A stretch of 5,054 nucleotides of DNA from an uncultured Ruminococcus sp. (GTDB taxonomy: Bacteria; Bacillota; Clostridia; Oscillospirales; Ruminococcaceae), in assembly GCA_946186215.1 (NCBI GenBank), contig CAMHMM010000165.1, positions 1 through 5,054 on the forward strand, in the 5' to 3' direction. Shown piece after piece: positions 1 through 5,054 of the stretch. Each line of letters begins with the position of its first letter. Positions within the stretch are counted from its first letter, which is position 1. A program made the position numbers and the translations under genes. A model generated the notes under the pieces. It searched no databases, had not been told where the DNA came from, and saw only the letters and a program-made list of their open reading frames with translations.

Positions 1-495
1 CTCGACGAGCCCACCAACCACCTTGATATCCAGACAAGAGAGGTGCTCGAGGAAGCCCTTGCGGAGTATACGGGCACTATCATTCTGGTATCCCACGACA
101 GATATCTACTCAACAAGCTTTCCACAAGGATATTCGAGGTGACCCGCGACAGTGTCAATGTCTACGACTGCGGCTTTACGGAATATAATGAGCGCAGGAA
201 GACTGCAGCAGTTGTCACGGCACCCAGGGAACGCACTGTAACGGAAAGCCAGCAGTCATTCTACAAGGATAAGAAGCAGCGCTCTGACAATGCAAAGCGC
301 AGGGCGAGGATAAGAGAGCTTGAAAAGCAGATCCACGAGAACGAGCAGAAAATGGCGCTGCTTGAAAAGGATATGGCCGATCCAGATATCGCGGCGGATT
401 TTGAGGCCATCGGCGCTAAATGCGAGGAATATGACAGCCTGAAGGCTCTCACGGAAGCCCTTACGGATGAATGGCTCGAGCTCAGCGAAGAATGA
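1..495 (+). CDS. ABC-F family ATPase, C-terminal part (5' end outside window)
   Basis: This is the last 164 codons of an ABC-F protein, read in frame from base 1. ABC-F proteins are soluble tandem-ATPase factors that bind the ribosomal E site and influence translation or antibiotic resistance. They are not transporters. The fragment opens directly on the second nucleotide-binding domain's Walker B and D-loop (LDEPTNHLDI, residues 1-10 of the fragment, with catalytic Glu at 3). The H-switch follows (ILVSHDRYLL, His at 32). NHLD after the Walker B is typical of ABC-F. From about residue 90 to 162 the protein is highly charged and heptad-like (KKQRSDNAKRRARIRELEKQ and onward, ending in EWLELSEE). 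This matches the C-terminal coiled coil seen in the YdiF/Uup branch. The 5' two-thirds is missing, so the subfamily and any resistance role cannot be settled. The TGA at 493-495 lies 10 bases before the HAD gene, consistent with one operon. Confidence 0.93.
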   Translation, partial: LDEPTNHLDIQTREVLEEALAEYTGTIILVSHDRYLLNKLSTRIFEVTRDSVNVYDCGFTEYNERRKTAAVVTAPRERTVTESQQSFYKDKKQRSDNAKRRARIRELEKQIHENEQKMALLEKDMADPDIAADFEAIGAKCEEYDSLKALTEALTDEWLELSEE

Positions 496-505
496 TCGGA
501 TAGAT

Positions 506-1153
506 ATGAGATTAGACGGCTTTATTTTTGATATAGACGGCACTCTTGCGGACAGCATGGGTGTCTGGACTGATGCAGACAGGCTTTTTCTCAACAATCA
601 TGGCTTTGAGTATGATGAGGAGCTTTCCTACAAGCTAAGAGCCATGACCTTTGAAAAAGCAGCGGAATATATCAGGGACACATACTGTCCCCATATGTCC
701 GTTGAACAGGTCTGCAGCGAGATAACAGAAACAGTGCGGCATAAATATTCCCATGAGGTGGAGCTCATGGATGGTGCGGAAAGGCTGATAAACGAGCTTT
801 GCCGCAGGAATATCCCCATCTGTGCGGCTACCTCAAACTCAGAGGAGCTGGCGCGGGCAGTGCTCGAGAATAACGGCGTGATAGATCACTTTGATTTCAT
901 CCTCACCTGCGAGGCAGCGGGAATGGGCAAGGAATCACCCGAATTTTTCGGCAAATGCCTTGAAATGCTGGGAACGGACAGAAAATATACCGCAGTTGTG
1001 GAGGATTCTCCCCATGCGGCGGCTACCGCGCACGGAATGGGACTGTACACCATAGGAGTTTCAAGCGGCTATTTCGGCGATTTTGAAGCCCTTGAAGAGT
1101 GTACGGATGTCAGATTTGAAAATATCGGGGATATAACCACGCTTTTGCAGTGA
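506..1153 (+). CDS. HAD-superfamily hydrolase, subfamily IA (beta-phosphoglucomutase/CbbY-like phosphatase)
   Basis: The 215-residue protein has all four HAD motifs. Motif I is FDIDGT (nucleophile Asp9, acid/base Asp11), motif II is AATSNS (Thr109/Ser110), motif III is Lys142 in GKESPEFF, and motif IV is VVEDSPHAA (Glu166/Asp167, Mg2+ binding). The stretch between motifs I and II, about residues 16-86, is helical and fits a C1 cap. The length is normal for cytosolic phosphatases or phosphomutases of this class. The substrate cannot be read from sequence; a sugar phosphate or nucleotide is plausible. I chose ATG 506 because the family begins right at the DGFIFDIDGT strand. An in-frame ATG at 467 would add 13 polar residues and overlap the ABC-F gene. 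No strong Shine-Dalgarno precedes 506 (only a weak GGATAG), so translation may be coupled to the upstream gene, which ends 10 bases earlier. Confidence 0.93.
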   Translation: MRLDGFIFDIDGTLADSMGVWTDADRLFLNNHGFEYDEELSYKLRAMTFEKAAEYIRDTYCPHMSVEQVCSEITETVRHKYSHEVELMDGAERLINELCRRNIPICAATSNSEELARAVLENNGVIDHFDFILTCEAAGMGKESPEFFGKCLEMLGTDRKYTAVVEDSPHAAATAHGMGLYTIGVSSGYFGDFEALEECTDVRFENIGDITTLLQ

Positions 1154-1158
1154 AAGGA
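1153..1158 (+). promoter_or_regulatory. Ribosome binding site of the membrane protein gene
   Basis: AAAGGA sits 6 bases before ATG 1165 and begins in the last base of the HAD stop codon. It favours ATG 1165 over the in-frame GTG at 1150, which overlaps that stop and has no comparable site. Confidence 0.65.
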
Positions 1159-1164
1159 CAGAAA

Positions 1165-1830
1165 ATGCAGTACGGTTATAAAATTTCCGGCTTTGCTTCC
1201 TCGGAAAGGTTTTTCGAGGCAGAGCGCTATCTGGATAAAAAGCTCAGGGGCTGGACAAAGGGACAGACGGAATTTCTGGAGGACGGCTCCCGCAGACAGG
1301 TCTGGACTCAAAGCGCTGAGGACGGCAGCACTCAAACAGTGGAGCTTGTGAAAAATGTCACTGAATCCGCAGTGCTGGTCTTTTCGGATATTGAGCTCAA
1401 ATGGCTCATGCACGGTGGGGTGTTTCTCTATGTGCGCGACCTGCCGCTCATGGCCGTGTTTGCTGCGGTTTATTTTATCGGAACGATGCTGTTAAAACGC
1501 TTTTATATCGCACCGTCTTTCAGGATGTACAATACTCTGCCCGGCAGAGCGGTAATAATGGCGATAATGGCTGCAGCGGCAACGGTGATAACCCTTGCCA
1601 CCACAAAGCCTGTCATGAATATGCGAACAAAGCTTCGCGCCCGCTTTGTGCAGATGGGCGGCGTGTTTGCGGTGATACTCGGCCTTTCCGAGCTGCATTA
1701 TATATTCACCGCTGCACATCTGAGGATCGGGTATTTTTTCTATTATCTGTTTGATTCTCCCGTGGCGATAATACTGACTCAGATACTTTTGCTGTACCTT
1801 ATAGGACGCATTGCAAAAAGGAGAAAGTGA
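1165..1830 (+). CDS. Uncharacterised integral membrane protein, about four TM segments
   Basis: I do not recognise this 221-residue protein. Its N-terminal half (about residues 1-90) is soluble and charged, with no signal peptide. It contains short aromatic-rich and acidic stretches (SERFFEAERYLDKKLRGW, residues 13-30). The C-terminal half has about four hydrophobic segments, near residues 93-110, 129-147, 162-181 and 198-215. It ends in a basic tail (IAKRRK), which would fit a cytoplasmic C-terminus. With an even number of segments, the N-terminal domain would also be cytoplasmic. No catalytic or transporter motif is evident. The start at ATG 1165 is supported by an AAAGGA site. The gene lies 11 bases after the HAD gene and ends one base before mnmA, so it is almost certainly cotranscribed and probably translationally coupled to mnmA. 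This placement does not by itself give it a role in tRNA modification. Confidence 0.85.
   Translation: MQYGYKISGFASSERFFEAERYLDKKLRGWTKGQTEFLEDGSRRQVWTQSAEDGSTQTVELVKNVTESAVLVFSDIELKWLMHGGVFLYVRDLPLMAVFAAVYFIGTMLLKRFYIAPSFRMYNTLPGRAVIMAIMAAAATVITLATTKPVMNMRTKLRARFVQMGGVFAVILGLSELHYIFTAAHLRIGYFFYYLFDSPVAIILTQILLLYLIGRIAKRRK
1817..1823 (+). promoter_or_regulatory. Ribosome binding site of mnmA, inside the upstream gene
   Basis: AAAGGAG lies 8 bases before ATG 1832 and within the last codons of the membrane protein gene. It is the strongest Shine-Dalgarno in the window. It sets the mnmA start at 1832, not at the in-frame TTG 1811, which would place the site inside the coding region. Confidence 0.8.
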
Positions 1831-1831
1831 T

Positions 1832-2902
1832 ATGAAGAAGGTTCTTATAGGTATGAGCGGCGGAGTTGACAGCTCCGTTTCCGCTTTTCTGTTAAAACAG
1901 AACGGCTATGAAGTGACGGGCTGCACATTGAGATTATATGACGATATCCTTTTCAAGGGAAGCTGTTGCTCGGATTCGGACACGCAGGACGCAAGGTCGG
2001 TGTGTGAGCAGATAGGTATAGAGCATATCGTCCTTACCGCAGAGAGCGGATTTGTGGAAAATATCGTCGATCCGTTTATCGAAAGCTATCGCATGGGCTA
2101 TACGCCCAACCCCTGCATAGAGTGCAACCGCACGATGAAGTTCGGCTTTATGCTCGAGCAGGCGCTTTCCATGGGCTTTGACTATATCGCCACAGGGCAC
2201 TACGCAAATGTCCGCAAAAATGAGGAAACTGGGCGCTATGAGCTGATGCGCGGCAGTGACAGCCGCAAGGATCAGACCTATGTGCTTTATCAGCTCTCGC
2301 AGCATCAGCTGGCTCATGTGGTATTCCCCACATTTGGCCATGAAAAGCCCGAGATACGCAGGATAGCCGAGGAAAACAGCTTTGTAACATCCCATAAGCC
2401 GGATTCTCAGGATATATGCTTTGTGCCCACAGGCAGCACCTACCCGCAGTTTCTTGAGGATTATACGGGTATAAAGGAAAAGCCCGGCGATTTTATAGAT
2501 AAATTCGGCAATGTGCTGGGCGAGCACTGCGGCATATGCCACTATACCGTAGGTCAGCGCAGGGGACTGGGCATTGCGCTCGGAAAGCCTGTGTTTGTCA
2601 CGGATATAAACACAGCGGATAATACGGTCACTCTCGGGGATGAAGAGGATCTTTTCAGGAGCACCGTATTCATCGACAATGCAAATCTGATAAGTGTTGA
2701 CAGGATAGATGAGCCGATGAGAGTTACCGCAAAGCAGCGCTATACTGCAAAGGAAACTCCTGCAACGGTATATCCCGCAGATGAAAACGGGATCATCAGG
2801 ATAGAATTTGATACCCCCGTCCGCGCTCCCGCTCCGGGGCAGGCCTGCGTTTTCTACGACGGTCAGACAGTGGTCGGCGGCGGCAGGATAATCAGAAAAT
2901 AA
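1832..2902 (+). CDS. mnmA: tRNA-specific 2-thiouridylase MnmA
   Basis: MnmA adenylates and thiolates U34 in the anticodons of Lys, Glu and Gln tRNAs. This gives the s2U part of mnm5s2U and takes sulfur from a cysteine desulfurase route. The 356-residue length is normal and the protein looks intact. The N-terminal PP-loop ATPase motif SGGVDSS is at residues 9-15. ATGHYA is at 120-125 and KDQTYVLYQLS at 146-156. The catalytic cysteine pair is Cys98 (NPCIECNR) and Cys196 (SQDICFVP), matching E. coli Cys102 and Cys199. GQRRGLGIA (241-249) lies in the central tRNA-binding region. A C-terminal beta-barrel domain ends in VVGGGRIIRK. A GSCCS segment (43-47) is of the type I associate with Clostridia. 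The position equivalent to E. coli Asp99 is Cys95. The start at ATG 1832 gives the canonical MKKVLIGMSGGVDSS opening, with AAAGGAG 8 bases upstream. The upstream stop is one base away, indicating coupled translation. Confidence 0.98.
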   Translation: MKKVLIGMSGGVDSSVSAFLLKQNGYEVTGCTLRLYDDILFKGSCCSDSDTQDARSVCEQIGIEHIVLTAESGFVENIVDPFIESYRMGYTPNPCIECNRTMKFGFMLEQALSMGFDYIATGHYANVRKNEETGRYELMRGSDSRKDQTYVLYQLSQHQLAHVVFPTFGHEKPEIRRIAEENSFVTSHKPDSQDICFVPTGSTYPQFLEDYTGIKEKPGDFIDKFGNVLGEHCGICHYTVGQRRGLGIALGKPVFVTDINTADNTVTLGDEEDLFRSTVFIDNANLISVDRIDEPMRVTAKQRYTAKETPATVYPADENGIIRIEFDTPVRAPAPGQACVFYDGQTVVGGGRIIRK

Positions 2903-2951
2903 CCTCAGCATTTGTTCCCCGCTTAAAAGCAAAGCTTTGAATATGATTGGA

Positions 2952-2956
2952 AAAGG
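2952..2956 (+). promoter_or_regulatory. Ribosome binding site of the helicase gene
   Basis: AAAGG is 5 bases before ATG 2962. It supports that ATG over the in-frame TTG at 2947, which would place the site inside the coding region. Confidence 0.5.
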
Positions 2957-2961
2957 TCAAA

Positions 2962-5037
2962 ATGGATTATTTACAGCTCAAAAGAAATGCGCTTGAAAAG
3001 TATTTTTCACATCTCAATCCCCAGCAGAGACAGGCGGTATTTACCGTAAACGGTGCCGTCCTCATCCTTGCGGGAGCGGGAAGCGGCAAGACAACAGTGC
3101 TTGTCAACCGTATAGCGAATATGATACTTTTCGGGAATGCCTACAATGACACCACAGAGCCGGATATAAACGATGAGGACATGGCTTTCCTCGGATCCTG
3201 CGGTGATACCGCGAGTGAAGAGGATGCCCGCAGGCTCAGTGATATCGTAGCGGTGGATACGGTGCGACCCTGGAGCATCCTTGCCATAACCTTTACCAAT
3301 AAGGCGGCGGATGAGCTCAAAAACCGTCTTGCGGTCATGCTCGGTGATGAATGCGGCTCTGAGGTACACGCATCTACATTCCATTCGGCCTGTGCCCGCA
3401 TACTCCGCCGTGAGATAGAACTGCTGGGCTACGGCAGGGCATTCACTATATATGATTCGGATGATTCCAAAAGGCTTCTCAAAAGCTGTATCGAGGATCT
3501 TGATCAGAATATCCGCGAATTCCCCGTAAATTATGTGTCCTATGTCATATCACAGGCCAAGGATAAGCTCATTGATGAGGATATGTTCGCAGAGGATGCA
3601 CAGGGTGATTACCGCAATGAGATCATCGCAAAGGTCTATTGTGAATATCAGAAGAGGCTGAAGGCGGCAAATGCGTTGGACTTCGATGATATCATCATGA
3701 AAACAGTGGAGCTTTTTGAAAAAGCGCCGGATGTTCTGGAACATTACAGCAACCTTTACAAATATATCCTCGTGGATGAGTATCAGGACACAAACACGGC
3801 TCAGTACAGGCTCGTGTCGCTGCTTGCGGCAAAGTATAAAAACCTCTGCGTCGTCGGCGACGATGACCAGTCCATATATCGATTCAGAGGCGCTACGGTG
3901 GAGAATATCCTTTCCTTTGAGGATGAATTTGCAGATTGCACCACGATCCGCCTTGAACAGAATTACCGTTCAAGACAGAATATCCTCACGGGAGCAAATT
4001 CCGTGATAGCCCATAACAAGGGAAGAAAAGCCAAGACGCTCTGGAGCGACAGGGGAGACGGGGACAAAATAACCCTGTGCGCTGTCGGGGACGAAAGGGA
4101 AGAGACCGAGCTTGTCATCAGGGAGATAGGCAGGCTCAGAAAGAGTATGGATCTCAAATACTCTGATTTTACTGTGCTGTACAGGATGAATGCCCAGTCC
4201 AACGCCTTTGAGCGCCGCTTTTCTGCGAAGGGCATACCATATAAGGTGGTAGGCGGCCTGCGCTTTTACGACCGCAAGGAGATAAGGGATATACTTGCTT
4301 ATCTTACACTGCTTGTAAATGAATACGACATGGTGCGCTTTTCAAGGATCATCAACGAACCCAAGCGCAATATCGGCACAGCCACTGTTGATATGATAAA
4401 CGAGATATCCCTTAATCTCGGTATGTCACCGATAGAGGTGATGCGGCAGGCCGAAGGCTTTGCACCGCTGCAAAGAAAAGCCAAGGTCCTTACCGAAACA
4501 GCGGCGATGTTTGACAGGCTCAGGGATTATGCAGAGACTGCATCTCCGGTGGAGCTGATCGACGAGATAATGGCTGTCACAGGCTACAAGAAGATGCTTG
4601 ACGCAGACGGTGAAACGGGCATTACAAGGCTTGAGAACATAGGCGAGCTCAAGACCAATATCAGCCAGTATATCAACGATACGCTTGACAGTGAGGATGA
4701 CACACCGCCGTCACTGGAGGGTTTTCTTGAAAATGTTGCTTTGTATGCAGAAGGTGAGCAGCAGGACGAGGATGCGGATTCGGTAAAGCTCATGACCATA
4801 CACACAGCAAAGGGACTGGAGTTTCCCGTGGTGTTCATCGTGGGCATGGAAAACGGTATCTTCCCCTCCGAGCGTTCCCTTGCATCGCCCGCGGATGTAG
4901 AGGAGGAGCGTCGTCTTGCCTATGTTGCCATGACAAGGGCCAAGGAGAAGCTGTATATATCCTACGCTGAGGAGAGGATGCTCTTCGGCAGGACACAGTA
5001 TAATCAGGAATCGGTGTTTGTAGGGGAGAATACATGA
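2962..5037 (+). CDS. pcrA: UvrD/PcrA-type superfamily 1A 3'-5' DNA helicase, C-terminus apparently truncated
   Basis: This ATP-driven helicase translocates on single-stranded DNA 3' to 5'. Family members act in nucleotide excision repair, plasmid replication and removal of recombinase or RNA polymerase. The 691 residues carry the motifs in order: Q motif LNPQQRQAV (18-26), motif I GAGSGKTT (38-45), Ia LAITFTNKAA (107-116), Ib VHASTFHS (135-142), II VDEYQDTN (271-278), III VVGDDDQSIYRFRGA (297-311), IV LEQNYRS (331-337), V MTIHTAKGLEFPVVF (611-625) and VI RRLAYVAMTRAKEKL (650-664). The motif set and MENGIFP (629-635) favour UvrD/PcrA over Rep or AddA; PcrA is the usual Firmicute name. Two features are odd. 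About 40 extra acidic residues lie between motifs I and Ia. The protein also stops 27 residues after motif VI, so it lacks the 60-100 residue tail usual in PcrA. Removing one A near 5029 would reopen the frame, so the TGA at 5035-5037 may not be the true end. ATG 2962 was chosen for its AAAGG site. Confidence 0.93.
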   Translation: MDYLQLKRNALEKYFSHLNPQQRQAVFTVNGAVLILAGAGSGKTTVLVNRIANMILFGNAYNDTTEPDINDEDMAFLGSCGDTASEEDARRLSDIVAVDTVRPWSILAITFTNKAADELKNRLAVMLGDECGSEVHASTFHSACARILRREIELLGYGRAFTIYDSDDSKRLLKSCIEDLDQNIREFPVNYVSYVISQAKDKLIDEDMFAEDAQGDYRNEIIAKVYCEYQKRLKAANALDFDDIIMKTVELFEKAPDVLEHYSNLYKYILVDEYQDTNTAQYRLVSLLAAKYKNLCVVGDDDQSIYRFRGATVENILSFEDEFADCTTIRLEQNYRSRQNILTGANSVIAHNKGRKAKTLWSDRGDGDKITLCAVGDEREETELVIREIGRLRKSMDLKYSDFTVLYRMNAQSNAFERRFSAKGIPYKVVGGLRFYDRKEIRDILAYLTLLVNEYDMVRFSRIINEPKRNIGTATVDMINEISLNLGMSPIEVMRQAEGFAPLQRKAKVLTETAAMFDRLRDYAETASPVELIDEIMAVTGYKKMLDADGETGITRLENIGELKTNISQYINDTLDSEDDTPPSLEGFLENVALYAEGEQQDEDADSVKLMTIHTAKGLEFPVVFIVGMENGIFPSERSLASPADVEEERRLAYVAMTRAKEKLYISYAEERMLFGRTQYNQESVFVGENT

Positions 5038-5054
5038 TGCTTACTTTGGTCAAG
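5023..5054 (+). other. Possible frameshifted continuation of the helicase C-terminus
   Basis: In the helicase frame this stretch reads GENT-stop. If one A of the pair at 5029-5030 is dropped, it reads GEIHDAYFGQ and stays open to the window edge. PcrA/UvrD proteins normally continue after the TQYN segment with an EIP-like turn and then a Tyr/Leu-Leu pair, as in SRFLxEIPxxYL. The shifted reading SVFVGEIHDAYF fits that pattern well. This is inferred from a recalled family consensus and only about eight shifted residues, so it is suggestive and not proof. The change could be a sequencing error or a real mutation. Confidence 0.5.
5034..5054 (+). CDS. Possible start of a downstream gene, cut by window end
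   Basis: ATG 5034 overlaps the helicase stop as ATGA, and a second in-frame ATG follows at 5037. AGGGGAG at 5022-5028 lies 5 and 8 bases before them, a good Shine-Dalgarno distance. The seven visible codons read MMLTLVK and identify nothing. This is the alternative to the frameshift reading of the same bases. Overlapping ATGA junctions are common in operons, so it stays possible. Confidence 0.25.

Noticed and set aside
1..495. Antibiotic-resistance ABC-F protein
   Set aside because: Only the second Walker B onward is visible. The inter-domain linker that separates resistance types from housekeeping types lies outside the window, and the C-terminal coiled coil suits a housekeeping YdiF/Uup-like protein.
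467..505. Upstream in-frame ATG extension of the HAD gene
   Set aside because: It adds 13 polar residues (MNGSSSAKNDRID) before the first beta-strand, overlaps the ABC-F gene by 29 bases and has no good ribosome binding site.
1934..2932. Open frame of 332 codons on the minus strand, antisense to mnmA
   Set aside because: It lies almost wholly opposite the unmistakable mnmA gene. It has no recognisable motif, and its composition is that expected of a reverse-complement shadow.
2926..2938. Small inverted repeat AAAGC-AAA-GCTTT between mnmA and the helicase gene
   Set aside because: A 5-bp AT-rich stem with no following U-run is too weak to call a rho-independent terminator.
2942..2947. TATGAT resembling a -10 promoter box before the helicase gene
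   Set aside because: No -35-like hexamer lies 16-18 bases upstream, and the implied transcript would start within the ribosome binding site. This is probably chance.

Overview
The window looks like ordinary chromosomal housekeeping DNA from a low-to-mid GC Firmicute. The best guess is a Ruminococcus-like member of the Clostridia (Oscillospiraceae). This is an inference from the Clostridia-style MnmA motifs (CCS and NPCxxCN), the AGG-rich Shine-Dalgarno sites, the roughly balanced base composition, and an acidic insertion in the UvrD/PcrA helicase that I recall from this group. No database search was possible.

All recognised genes lie on the + strand and are closely packed. Bases 1-495 are the 3' end of an ABC-F ATPase gene. 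After 10 bases comes a HAD-superfamily phosphatase (506-1153). After 11 bases comes an unrecognised membrane protein with about four transmembrane segments (1165-1830). One base later mnmA begins (1832-2902), encoding the tRNA 2-thiouridylase. A 59-base gap with no convincing promoter or terminator leads to a UvrD/PcrA-type helicase (2962-5037), which runs almost to the window edge. The spacing suggests that at least the first four genes share a transcript. The helicase may belong to the same unit.

Functionally the set mixes translation (ABC-F ribosome factor, tRNA thiolation), a small-molecule phosphatase and DNA repair. This resembles a housekeeping gene string, not a dedicated pathway. I see no mobile element, CRISPR array, tRNA, rRNA or defence system.

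The point most worth checking is the end of the helicase. Its reading frame stops just after motif VI, without the usual C-terminal extension. Removing a single A at 5029/5030 opens a frame whose translation (GEIHDAYFGQ) resembles the expected continuation of the family. This suggests a frameshift or a sequencing error, although a genuine stop overlapping the start of another gene is also possible. The second unusual point is a roughly 40-residue acidic insertion between helicase motifs I and Ia.
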